From: an uncultured Verrucomicrobiota bacterium
GTDB taxonomy: Bacteria; Verrucomicrobiota; Verrucomicrobiia; Limisphaerales; JADLHS01
Reading direction: 5' to 3'
DNA: 41,321 nucleotides
NCBI GenBank assembly: GCA_903828255.1
Contig: CAIKLQ010001008.1
Span: 1 to 41,321 of the forward strand
The notes under the pieces are model-generated. The model ran no database searches. It had not been told where the DNA came from and worked only from the letters and a program-made list of their open reading frames with translations. The position numbers were made by a program, and so were the translations under genes. Below, piece after piece: positions 8,257 through 16,531 of the stretch; within the stretch, counting starts at the first letter, position 1; every line of letters starts with the position of its first letter.

Positions 8257-8819
8257 CCAGTCCCGCCATGACCACCCGTGAATTGATCCAATGGGCGGGG
8301 CAGCACTCCGTGGCGCTGTTGCTCGCCTTCATCGCGCCGCCGGTGCTCGCATGGCTGGCGGGCCAAACGCATGGCAAGGAGCAGGGCAAACTCGCGCCGT
8401 GGAAATATCTCTACTCCGTGCTCGTTTATCTGGTGTGTGTGCCCGGCATGTTTGCCGGCGTGATCACGGCCTACACACTTTTCTTCAGTGGCGAGAACCT
8501 GCTCGACGCCAACCTGCTCGTCTATTTTCTGCCGATCGTCTCGATGGTTGCCACGCTGGTGCTCATCCGGAAAAACGTTTCGTTCGACGACGTGCCCGGG
8601 TTCGACCGGCTCTCGGGGCTGATGGTGATGGTCGGCTGCAGTTTCGGCATTGCGTTGGCGATCCAGAAGACACGAATCTTTGTCTTCTTCGGCGGTTCGA
8701 TTGAGAAGTTGTTCCTCCTGGCGGCGGGAGTTTTTGCCCTGCTCAAGTGGGGCAGCTACATGCTCTTCCGCCGCCGCGACGAGCCGAAAGAGGAGCCACC
8801 AAAATTCCCCGGCGCGTGA
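8238..8819 (+). CDS. Uncharacterised four-TM inner-membrane protein
   Basis: I see no known family. Four hydrophobic segments are clear: VALLLAFIAPPVLAWLA, LYSVLVYLVCVPGMFAGVI, LLVYFLPIVSMVATLVLI and LFLLAAGVFALLKWGSYML, with a further weaker one around GLMVMVGCSFGIALAI. The C-terminus is charged and Pro-rich (FRRRDEPKEEPPK). The start could be ATG 8238 (overlapping the ATPase gene) or ATG 8268 (MTTRELIQW); the second gives a more natural N-terminus but has no better ribosome site. Position between the ABC ATPase and a TM/coiled-coil protein suggests a membrane component of the same system. Confidence 0.75.
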   Translation: MAAPGLTSPAMTTRELIQWAGQHSVALLLAFIAPPVLAWLAGQTHGKEQGKLAPWKYLYSVLVYLVCVPGMFAGVITAYTLFFSGENLLDANLLVYFLPIVSMVATLVLIRKNVSFDDVPGFDRLSGLMVMVGCSFGIALAIQKTRIFVFFGGSIEKLFLLAAGVFALLKWGSYMLFRRRDEPKEEPPKFPGA

Positions 8820-8875
8820 ACCCGGTTTTGCGTGCCCTCGACATGATCCTGCACTAAACTCCCCGGCGAACGGCG

Positions 8876-9826
8876 ATGGAAGAGCAAGCACCCAACTACC
8901 ACGGCGAGTTCCTGCGCAGCCCGCATCACGCGACGCTGGGCCTGCTCACGCTCGGCGTCGGCTTCCTCAGCGCCAACCTCCTCGGCTTGATCGTCGGCGG
9001 CACGCTCTACGCCCTTGGCTGGATTTACCTGCCCGACCTGCCGTTCTTCCGCCGCTGGGTGGATCGTCGCGGTGAAAGCGCCCGGCGTGCCGCCGAAATG
9101 CAGCGGGTCGCCGAGTTCGTTCAGCGCCGCGACGCGCTGCTGGACTCGCTCTCCGCGTCACGCCGCGAGCGCTACAACCGCCTAGCCGCCGTCTGCCGCG
9201 ACATCGAAACCGCCAGCGCGGACAATCTTCTGGCGTCGCCCGATTCCAGCACCGACCCGCGCCTGCGCAAGCTGGACGAACTCATGTGGACTTACCTCCG
9301 CCTGCTCGGCATCGAGGAATCGCTCGAACAATTCCTCGAATCCGAGCGCCGCGAAGATTTGCCCAACGTGCTCAAGGAAGCCGAAGCCGAAGCCAAACGC
9401 CTGACGGGCGAACTCGAAACGCTTAAGAGCAAGGGCCCAAGCACCGGGCTGGAAACCAAGCAACGCTATCTCGGCTCGCGGCTCGAACGACTGGAAGTCC
9501 TGCGCAAGCGTCAGCAACGTCTGGATCAAGCCCAGGAAAACCTGGCGCTCGTGGTGTCAGAGCAAGAACGCCTGGATCAGCAAATCAAACTCATCCGCGC
9601 CGACGCCGTCGCCACGAAAAATGCCGAGGCGCTCACCGCCCGCATTGACGCCACGGTTGAGCATCTTGACCAGACCAACAAATGGCTTTCCGAGTTGGAC
9701 GAGTTCAAAGACCTCGTCGCCGACATGCCGGCCACCGAACTGCGCGTGGGCTACGCGGCCAGCACGCCACCGGTGATCCCAGCGCAGGCACGCGTCGTGC
9801 GGCCAACGCTCAACCAGAGACAGTGA
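8876..9826 (+). CDS. Uncharacterised TM plus coiled-coil protein
   Basis: The N-terminus has two close hydrophobic stretches (LGLLTLGVGFLSANLLGLIVGG and TLYALGWIYL), forming a membrane hairpin. The remaining ~250 residues are charged and helical with strong coiled-coil character (about 160-270, for example LKEAEAEAKRLTGELETLK and VVSEQERLDQQIKLIRADA). The C-terminus is a short Pro-rich tail. No catalytic motif is visible and I do not recognise the family. It is 56 bp downstream of the four-TM gene. Seven bp downstream the restriction-modification cassette begins, which separates it from the AAA+ gene that probably once followed directly. Confidence 0.78.
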   Translation: MEEQAPNYHGEFLRSPHHATLGLLTLGVGFLSANLLGLIVGGTLYALGWIYLPDLPFFRRWVDRRGESARRAAEMQRVAEFVQRRDALLDSLSASRRERYNRLAAVCRDIETASADNLLASPDSSTDPRLRKLDELMWTYLRLLGIEESLEQFLESERREDLPNVLKEAEAEAKRLTGELETLKSKGPSTGLETKQRYLGSRLERLEVLRKRQQRLDQAQENLALVVSEQERLDQQIKLIRADAVATKNAEALTARIDATVEHLDQTNKWLSELDEFKDLVADMPATELRVGYAASTPPVIPAQARVVRPTLNQRQ

Positions 9827-9833
9827 ACACCGC

Positions 9834-10784
9834 ATGACCGTTCCCCAAGCTTTCCAGTATCAAGGTAGCAAGCGGGCGCTGGCGCCATTGATTCTTCAAT
9901 ATCTTCCAGTTGGCACAATGCGGCTGGTCGAGCCGTTTTCCGGTTCGGCTGCCCTTTCCATTGCGGCGGCGGCCCGCGGACGGGCGAAGGAATTTTGGTT
10001 GAATGACTTTAACGCGCCGCTGGCCCAGTTGTTCTCCTTGATCATCAACGGCCAAAAGGAACTTGGAAAATTCTACCAAGAACTTTGGCGCGCCGACCAC
10101 AGCGATGCACTGGAGCACTATTACCAAGTGCGCGAGTCGTTCAACCGCACGAAAGACCCACGGTTGCTTTTGTATCTGCTGGCCCGGTGTGTGAAAGGCG
10201 CGGTGCGGTACAACGGGGAAGGTTTTTTCAATCAAAGCCCCGACAAACGCCGGCTGGGAACGCAACCCGAAACGATGCAGGCGAACCTCAATACGATTTC
10301 GACATTGCTGCGCGGGAAGACGATCGTCACCTCGGTAAGCTATGAAGATGTCCTGGCGAATGTGCGGGAAGATGATGTGGTGTATATGGACCCACCCTAT
10401 CAAGGCGTTTGCGGGGAACGTGACTCGCGGTATTTCTCCGGGATTTCCTTCGATGACTTTGTGGCTCAACTCGCGGTGTTGAACTTGAAAAATGTCCGTT
10501 ACCTCGTGAGTTATGACGGGCGTTTGGGAAATCGCAGTTACGGCAAACCGCTGCCGGCCAAATTGCAATTGACGCTGGTTGAACTCGAGGCGGGGCGCTC
10601 CTCACAAGCGACATTGCTTGGCCGTGATGAAATGACGGTGGAATCGCTGTATCTTTCGCGGGCGCTGGCGGAGGAATTAGAAGTTCATCCCGCCATCCAC
10701 CGCAAACATCGCCAAGAGCAAATGCAATTGATGGAAACACCCCCGCCTTATGGCAAAACAAAAATATCCAAGAGAGTTTCTTGA
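9834..10784 (+). CDS. D12-class (Dam-like) DNA adenine-N6 methyltransferase
   Basis: The protein starts with the AdoMet-binding Dam-family motif YQGSKRALAPLI, followed by motif I VEPFSGSAALS. The catalytic motif IV DPPY lies at residues 186-189. These are hallmarks of alpha-class N6-adenine methyltransferases of type II restriction systems. The length of 316 is somewhat above E. coli Dam. Its 3' end overlaps the HNH nuclease gene by 35 bp, so the pair forms a restriction-modification unit in which this enzyme protects host DNA. The recognition sequence cannot be read from the protein. Base composition is lower in G+C than the flanking genes, and it splits an otherwise contiguous cluster, both signs of horizontal arrival. 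Confidence 0.9.
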   Translation: MTVPQAFQYQGSKRALAPLILQYLPVGTMRLVEPFSGSAALSIAAAARGRAKEFWLNDFNAPLAQLFSLIINGQKELGKFYQELWRADHSDALEHYYQVRESFNRTKDPRLLLYLLARCVKGAVRYNGEGFFNQSPDKRRLGTQPETMQANLNTISTLLRGKTIVTSVSYEDVLANVREDDVVYMDPPYQGVCGERDSRYFSGISFDDFVAQLAVLNLKNVRYLVSYDGRLGNRSYGKPLPAKLQLTLVELEAGRSSQATLLGRDEMTVESLYLSRALAEELEVHPAIHRKHRQEQMQLMETPPPYGKTKISKRVS

Positions 10785-11463
10785 GCTTTGCGCATCCGTC
10801 ACCGGGAAACGCCCCAAGACCGTCATTGATCATATTCTCAAGCACGGGCACATCACGACGGAACAGTTGAAGAACAAATACGGCTATGATCATCCACCAC
10901 GCGCGGCGCGCGATGTCCGAGAACTCGGGATTCAGCTCGAGACCTTTCGCGTCGCTGCCGCCAACGGTCGGAAGATAGCAGCTTACCGGTTTGCGGATCC
11001 GACCAAGAAGCAATTTCGACGGTTCAGCGGGCGCACAGGTCTTTCCAAAGAAATCAAAGAACACCTCATCAAGAAATATGGCTGCCAGTGTTTCATCTAT
11101 CTTGAGAAGATGGATGAACCGCATTTGCAGATTGACCATCGCATTCCTTACGAAGTTGCCGGAGACAGCAACGAACTTCACACGGACGATTTCATGCTGC
11201 TCTGCGGTTCGGCAAACCGGGCAAAATCATGGTCCTGTGAGCACTGCGAGAACTGGAAAAGCATCAAGGATAAGAACGTCTGCCTGTCGTGCTATTGGGC
11301 TTACCCCGAGAAATATGACCATGTAGCGATGCGCCAAATCCGCAGAATTGACCTTGTCTGGCAGGGCGAGGAAGTCGCGCAATTTGACAAACTGAAGGCG
11401 GACGCTCGCAAATCGGGCTTGGAGATTCCGCAGTTTGTGAAGAGGTCCTCGCAAAAGTCTTGA
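10750..11463 (+). CDS. HNH restriction endonuclease partnered with the D12 methyltransferase
   Basis: The N-terminal ~80 residues look like a winged-helix DNA-binding domain (VIDHILKHGHITTEQLKNKY). The nuclease core is an HNH fold: Asp129-His130 in LQIDHRIPYEV, with the second Asn in SANRAKS. Zinc-binding pairs flank it (CQC, CEHC and CLSC). The 237-residue size fits a type II enzyme. It starts inside the methyltransferase gene, which argues for co-expression. Sampled 60-bp lines in this gene are 38-55% G+C, against about 58% in a sampled line of the AAA+ gene. A role as the cleaving partner is inferred from the pairing; specificity is unknown. Confidence 0.85.
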   Translation: MAKQKYPREFLELCASVTGKRPKTVIDHILKHGHITTEQLKNKYGYDHPPRAARDVRELGIQLETFRVAAANGRKIAAYRFADPTKKQFRRFSGRTGLSKEIKEHLIKKYGCQCFIYLEKMDEPHLQIDHRIPYEVAGDSNELHTDDFMLLCGSANRAKSWSCEHCENWKSIKDKNVCLSCYWAYPEKYDHVAMRQIRRIDLVWQGEEVAQFDKLKADARKSGLEIPQFVKRSSQKS

Positions 11464-11529
11464 AATAGAGGCAGGCATCCTCAACAAACTGGAAGAACAC
11501 TGGGAGCCAACCAATCAACCATTGACAGC

Positions 11530-13335
11530 ATGAGCAAACCGACAACCTCTCCCGACGAGATCACACCCACCATTTCGCGCCTTCCCCTGCGCGGCTGGGC
11601 GCTGGAACTAGCGCGGCGCTGGAACGGCGGCAGCTATTCGTTGTTCGTCCTGCACGGGAACATTTTCGATCTCTTCCCGCTGCCGGACGGCGAGCGCCTC
11701 AGCTACGTGCCGCTCAAGACGTTCCTGTTGCGCCGCCTTTTCCCCGAGCGTTCCTGCCTGCTGTTCTACGACATTTCCGGCGGGCTGACCTTCGGTTCGC
11801 CGGAGATGCAAAAGCGGTTCTTCGAGTGGCTGGAAATCTTCGACGACGTCGAGAACACGAACTTTCACCAGCAAGGACCGCCGAAGAGTTTTCTCGCGCT
11901 GGCGCCGCTGCTCACGCGCTTTTTTCTGAAAGTGGCCGAGGACGACCGGCAGTGGAAAGGCGTCACGCTGGTCATTGATTTTCCCGAGAAGCTGATTCCC
12001 GCCACCGAACAGGCGGGCGCGAGCGTCGAGGAACGCATCAACCTGGTCACGTTTCTGAAATGGGCCTCGGCGCCGGAACTGGCGCGCATTGATGTCGGCG
12101 TCCTGCTGGTCACGGAATCCGCGACCGAGTTGCACGCCGACCTGCTGCGCAATCCGCATGTGGCGCAGGTGCGCATCGAGTTGCCGGATGTTGAAGAGCG
12201 GCAGCGCTTCCTGGAATCCGGTTGGGCCGAAAAACTGGCCGGCGGAAAGCCCTTCGCCGATTGGAGCGATTTCACGCCCGCCGAACTGGCGACGCGCACC
12301 GCCGGTTTGAATGTCTTGCGCCTCCAGCATTTCGTCGCCGAGGCCATCCGCAATGGCATCCGCATCACCAGCGATCATCTGGCAAGCAGCAAGAAGCGGC
12401 TGATCGAGGAATTTTGCCAGGGGTTGGTGCGGTTCAAAGATCCCAGGCCCGGCGTCACGCTGGACCGCGTCGCGACGCACACGGCGGCGAAGGCCAAGCT
12501 GCGCGAACTGGCCTGGCTCATCAAAAACAACAAGACCGATGTGCTCGAACGCGGCGTGCTGCTGCCGGGGCGCGTCGGGGTTGGCAAGTCTTTTCTCGTG
12601 GATTGCTTCGCCAGCGAGTGCGGCCTGCCAGTCATGGAGTTGGGCGAGTTCCGCTCAAAATGGGTGGGCGACACCGAACGACAGCAGGCTCGCATCCTCC
12701 TCACCATCCGCGCGCTGGGACCGGTGATTGTGGTCGTGGATGAAGCCGATGCCGTGTTTGGTTCGCGCGACACGGATTCCGGCGACAGCGGCGTCTCGGG
12801 CCGGATTTTCGCCGCGTTCGCCGCGCACATCGGCGATTCCACCCTGCGCGGGCGCGAGTTGTGGGTCGCGATGACCTCCCGCCCGGACCTGCTCGCCATT
12901 GACATGAAACGTCAGGGTCGCTTCGGTTTGTGCGTGCCGTTGTTTCCGGCACAGGGCCCGGACGACGTGCTGGAACTATTTTCCGTTGTCGCGAAGGTCA
13001 AAAAGATCGCGCTCGCCGATGCGATCAAAGCTTACATTCGCGAGCACCTCGGCAATCGGCCGCTGACGGGCAGCGACATTGAGGCTATTCTAACGCGCTC
13101 GAAAGAACGCGCGGTGCTCGCCAAGCGCGACGATGACGTGCAATTGACCGATCTCGAAGAGGCGGTGAATTCCTTCATTGATCCGCTCGACCCGGATTTG
13201 CTCGCCCTCCAGGAACATGCCGCCGTGCTGGCTTGCTCCGACCGGCGTTATCTCCCGGATGCCTACCGGAACGCGGATCGCGCGACGCTCATGGAGTCCT
13301 TCGACCGCTTCAAATTGCGCGCCGGGCGGCGGTGA
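11530..13335 (+). CDS. AAA+ ATPase with N-terminal AAA-like degenerate region
   Basis: The C-terminal half is a classical AAA module: Walker A LPGRVGVGKS (about residues 345-354), Walker B IVVVDEADAVFG (about 401-412), sensor-1 region AMTSRPDLLA and arginine-finger-like KRQGRFG. The C-terminal helical lid includes GSDIEAILTRSKERAV. The N-terminal ~300 residues contain a phrase YSLFVLHGNIFDLFP and a helical region resembling the inactive first AAA domain of Ycf46-type proteins, but no second Walker A. The 601-residue protein is probably a cytosolic remodelling ATPase. AAA+ partners are known for PspA-family proteins, so it fits the cluster upstream. It is 66 bp after the HNH gene; the restriction cassette seems to have been inserted in front of it. 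Confidence 0.85.
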   Translation: MSKPTTSPDEITPTISRLPLRGWALELARRWNGGSYSLFVLHGNIFDLFPLPDGERLSYVPLKTFLLRRLFPERSCLLFYDISGGLTFGSPEMQKRFFEWLEIFDDVENTNFHQQGPPKSFLALAPLLTRFFLKVAEDDRQWKGVTLVIDFPEKLIPATEQAGASVEERINLVTFLKWASAPELARIDVGVLLVTESATELHADLLRNPHVAQVRIELPDVEERQRFLESGWAEKLAGGKPFADWSDFTPAELATRTAGLNVLRLQHFVAEAIRNGIRITSDHLASSKKRLIEEFCQGLVRFKDPRPGVTLDRVATHTAAKAKLRELAWLIKNNKTDVLERGVLLPGRVGVGKSFLVDCFASECGLPVMELGEFRSKWVGDTERQQARILLTIRALGPVIVVVDEADAVFGSRDTDSGDSGVSGRIFAAFAAHIGDSTLRGRELWVAMTSRPDLLAIDMKRQGRFGLCVPLFPAQGPDDVLELFSVVAKVKKIALADAIKAYIREHLGNRPLTGSDIEAILTRSKERAVLAKRDDDVQLTDLEEAVNSFIDPLDPDLLALQEHAAVLACSDRRYLPDAYRNADRATLMESFDRFKLRAGRR

Positions 13336-13432
13336 GTTGCGGTTCTGTCTGCGACGCTATAAACCTGTCGCGAAGGTATAATTGTAGCCACAGTGCTGCA
13401 GGCTATTCTCTCGGCAAAGTTACGAACAAACT

Positions 13433-13759
13433 ATGCAAACCATCAAAAAAGACGAACTCTTCCGCAACCTCGGCGGCTTCTTGAAGTCGAAGGGAATTGA
13501 ACTGAACGAAGGCAGCTACACCAAGCGCATCCAGCAAGGTTGCAACCTGCTTTCGGACGCTATCAACGCCACCCAGAAAACCGTCAAGCAGACGAAAGCC
13601 CAGGTGGATCAGGCGGTGGACAAACTCCGGCAGTCCATTCACGAAAGCACCACTCCCGCGCCGCCACCTGCAAGCAAGAGCCGGAACAGCGCAAGACCCT
13701 CCGCGACACGACCGGTGGCGACCAAGCCGCAGCGGCCTAAAGGCAGCCGGAAGGCTTGA
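13433..13759 (+). CDS. Small helical protein with a basic disordered tail
   Basis: This 108-residue protein has no recognised family. Residues 1-75 are helical with regular spacing of K, Q and hydrophobics (KTVKQTKAQVDQAVDKLRQS). Residues about 76-108 are Pro/Ala/Arg/Lys-rich and probably disordered, ending KPQRPKGSRKA. The ATG is preceded by ACGAACAAACT and has no strong SD. It follows the AAA+ gene by 97 bp on the same strand, so it could be the last member of the cluster. The basic tail could bind acidic membranes or nucleic acid; this is speculation. Confidence 0.65.
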   Translation: MQTIKKDELFRNLGGFLKSKGIELNEGSYTKRIQQGCNLLSDAINATQKTVKQTKAQVDQAVDKLRQSIHESTTPAPPPASKSRNSARPSATRPVATKPQRPKGSRKA

Positions 13760-13881
13760 TTCACCGCGGGCTCCGCAGTTGCCCGGGCGGGTTATCACGA
13801 CTCGAATCCACCGAGGCGCAAGCCAAAGTCTGGTTAGCCCGAATTCCGGTGGTCAGCTCGCGCTCTGGACCGCTCGGCGTG

Positions 13882-13902
13882 CGCCGCCGGTCACCGGCGG
13901 CG
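13882..13902. repeat. 21-bp perfect palindrome over the stop codon of the PEP-CTERM gene
   Basis: CGCCGCCGGT, one C, then ACCGGCGGCG: two perfect 10-bp arms around a single base. The minus-strand TGA stop (13891-13893) sits in the centre. There is no T-run after it, so it is not a typical intrinsic terminator, though it could stop or stabilise the mRNA 3' end. Confidence 0.7.
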
Positions 13903-14598
13903 GCGCAGGGCATGAACCGCCACGCCGCACACCCCCAACCCGAACAGCAGCCCCGTGCCGGGCTCCGGAATCCCGGTCAGGTTCAAAGTCCAACTGTGCA
14001 ACGTCGCTTGTTGTCCGGGTACCAGGTCCTCGACATACAACGTCCACGTTCCATCCGCGGCCCCGTTCGCAAAGGAACTCAGTAATCCCGACCGCAGATC
14101 CCCCGTCACTACAGTCCCCGGATCTGTCTCCCGCCCGTCCGACGCCCACAGGCCCGTCAGCGGGCTACTCAGGTCGTGCGGCGCATAGATATGCACGTCG
14201 CCGTTCGGAGCGGTGTCGGAGAAGGTCACGTTCATGCCCGGATCAATGAATCCGCCCAGGTTGCCCGCGTCCCGGCCCACCCGGTTCAGTAACACGCAGT
14301 AGCCGGTGTCGTTGGCCAGATAGGCAAAGAGTTGCCCGTTGAATCCGCCGGTGAGGTTCAGTTCCACGGTCAGGCTGGTCAAGGTCGCCCCGGGATAGTC
14401 GCTGAAGAACGTCAGCCCGTGGATGAATTCGTTACCCAGACCGGTCCCGTCGTTGAGCGCCCGGTTTTCGGTGAAGGTTTGCGGGCGCGAGATGGCCTGG
14501 CCGGAAGCCACCGGCAGCAGCGCCAGCGACAGCGCGGTCGCCACGCCAGCGGCGACCACTCGGCCAATAGAGGGTTGGATTTGTTCTTGGTTTTTCAT
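13891..14598 (-). CDS. PEP-CTERM sorted secreted protein with P/Homo B-like domain
   Basis: The N-terminus has a signal peptide (VVAAGVATALSLALLPVASG). The C-terminus shows the exosortase sorting signal: PEPGTGLLFGLGVCGVAVHAL followed by RRRR, i.e. PEP box, hydrophobic helix and basic tail. Between them the sequence ADGTWTLYVEDL and LHSWTLNLTG matches the proprotein-convertase P-domain (P/Homo B) beta-sandwich pattern. The protein would be exported, cleaved by an exosortase and tied to the envelope or exopolysaccharide. The 235-residue length is typical for small PEP-CTERM proteins. No protease domain is present, so the P-domain stands alone. The gene lies 27 bp downstream of the truncated secreted gene on the same strand. 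Confidence 0.88.
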   Translation of the reverse strand: MKNQEQIQPSIGRVVAAGVATALSLALLPVASGQAISRPQTFTENRALNDGTGLGNEFIHGLTFFSDYPGATLTSLTVELNLTGGFNGQLFAYLANDTGYCVLLNRVGRDAGNLGGFIDPGMNVTFSDTAPNGDVHIYAPHDLSSPLTGLWASDGRETDPGTVVTGDLRSGLLSSFANGAADGTWTLYVEDLVPGQQATLHSWTLNLTGIPEPGTGLLFGLGVCGVAVHALRRRR

Positions 14599-14625
14599 GG
14601 TTGGATGCAGGTTTAAGCGGTGGAC

Positions 14626-16296
14626 TTATAGGGGGCGGATGCGGTAGAAGCGCGTTCCCGAGCCACCCGGGGGCGTGTCTTGGTAAGTAATCACCCCCGT
14701 GCGACTGGCGGTGGCGGTGCCCAAGGTTTGCCAGTTAGGCGTGACCAGGCTCTCGGTGGCTTGCACTTGATAGGTCCGCAGCGGCACGCCACGGAACGAG
14801 AGTTTCACGGTGCCGCCTTCGATAATGATGCCGCCAATGCTGCTCGGCGGGTTACCCCCACCTTCTTGCACGCTTACAGCCAAGCTGCCGACGGCGGTGC
14901 CGCCGTGACCGTCCGCAATGGTGTAGGTGAAGACATCACTCCCGACATAGTTGCTGGCTGGGGTATAGATGACATTCGTGCCAGCCAGCAAGACCGCGCC
15001 ACCGTTGGTGCCGGTGTAAGTGACATTGGTAATGGTTGCGGGGTAGATGGCCGCCCAAATGTCATTGGCGGTCAGGACACTGGCCGCGACGATGGTGTTG
15101 GTATTCTGCCATGCTCCCAACGTATCGTTGACCGCAGTAGTCACCACATAGACGCTCTGGGTCCAGACACTGCTCGCGCTGGCGGTGTAAGTCGCGTCGC
15201 CACTGTATTCCGCCGTGAGTAAGTGGTCGCCGAGGCTCAGGCCATTGGTGGTGAAGGTCGCCGTGCCGCTGCTCAGCGTGCCGGTGCCCAGGGTGGAAGT
15301 GCCATCCTTGAAATTCACCGTGCCGCTGGCGGCGCTCGGGGAGACGGTGGCCGTGAAGGTGACGCTGCTCCCGAAGGTGGAAGGGTTGAGGCTGGAAGCG
15401 AGCGTGTTCACAGTGGTACCAGTAATGGTCTGCGTGCCGCCTGCCGATGTCGGTCCGCCCGTGGGAGATCCGGAGGCAAAGGTCAGATCGCTGTTGCCGA
15501 TGGCGTTTACCGACAGCGTTCTGCCAGGGGTAGCACCTGGCGCAACACCGGCGGTGATGAAGAAGTAACCCGTACTGGAAGAAATGATGGTCTGGGTCAG
15601 CGCAGAAAAGGAGGGGGCGCCCACTCCGATGCCACTGCCAGTAAGCGACGAGCCAATTTGCGTGGCGCCGCTAAAGCTGCTGGAAGCGTTATACAACAGC
15701 TTGAGGTTGGATAAATCCGCCGCAGCGTAGGTTCCAGCGGTGGTGAAATTGACCGTGTTCAGGGTGGCATTGGCAACCGTCACGGCGGTTTGAAACTTCA
15801 GAAGCACATTGGCGGTGGAGCCGGCGAGGAGGCTGCCAGCGGGCACTTGCGTGCCGTTGTTCGCCAGTGCAATGGTTGGAGCGGTTGGGGCGGTCCCAAC
15901 GGTGAAGGCTGCCATGCTGATGTCATTCAGGCTTTGCGCGGTCCAATCACTAGGCGCCTTCAGGTTGATGGTCATGACGGCGGACTTGCCAAAATTATTG
16001 CCGGCTGCAGCAGCAGCCTCGTAGGAGGCATACAGACCGTTATTGTACCAAACCCTGATCTGAATCGCCGCATTGCCGAGAGGGAGGGCAGTAACGATTG
16101 GGTCAAAAACATAGAACTGACCAGCCCCATCGGCAGGTAGTTTACCGGCCGCAGAAGCTCCGGTGAGGTCAAAGGCAACCAGACTGGCAGGCACCGGTAC
16201 CAACGCGCCTTCGCCCGAGCCAGCCGCTCCCATGTATGCTTCTGCACTATACTCCGAACCCACGAACCAACCCGTGAGGCCATGGGCGTGGAGGGG
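14626..16296 (-). pseudogene. 5'-truncated secreted Ig-like/cadherin-like repeat protein
   Basis: Protein-like sequence begins abruptly at about 16296 with GSEYSAEAYMGAAGSGEG, which is mid-domain; the first strands, start codon and signal peptide are missing. The frame stays open further upstream, but that part reads through the fusA terminator and the fusA gene in another frame and is not protein-like. Recognisable parts in order: a YxAxxY-type secreted domain to about IRVWYNNGLYASYEAAAAAG, an SWM-like segment, a Big_3_5-type Ig domain (SLNPSTFGSSVTFTATVSP), a cadherin-like domain (NYVGSDVFTYTIADGHGG), and a C-terminal RFYR module (TYQVQATESLVTPNWQTLGT). The module recurs in the two SUMF1-like proteins. 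A GTG near 16284 could in theory start translation, but without a signal peptide. Confidence 0.7.
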
Positions 16297-16466
16297 GGCT
16301 GAGCGGGATGATTGAAGTGTGGGTTGGCTTGGTCTGTGAGAAATGTCCGACCTCGCCGCGATCTTCCACGGCTTGCAACGGCAACTTTTCCAGCCCACAC
16401 CGACGAACTGGGGAGAACTCTCCGTGACTGGAATTGAACCGCGCCTTCGACCGCAGCGAGACAAAC

Positions 16467-16498
16467 ACAAAAGAGCATCCGGTCGCCCGGATGCTCTT
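16467..16498 (-). terminator. Intrinsic terminator downstream of fusA
   Basis: Perfect 12-bp arms AAGAGCATCCGG (16471-16482) and CCGGATGCTCTT (16487-16498) enclose a 4-nt loop. On the minus strand the hairpin is followed by TTTTGTGTTTGT. It lies 34 bp beyond the fusA stop. Confidence 0.9.
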
Positions 16499-16531
16499 GG
16501 TGTGATTGCTTTGCGTTGCGGGGCGCTGCGT

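Noticed and set aside
16430-16450. tRNA T-arm-like text on the minus strand (GGTTCAATTCC)
   Set aside because: The flanking bases do not form a T stem and no acceptor or anticodon arm can be folded.
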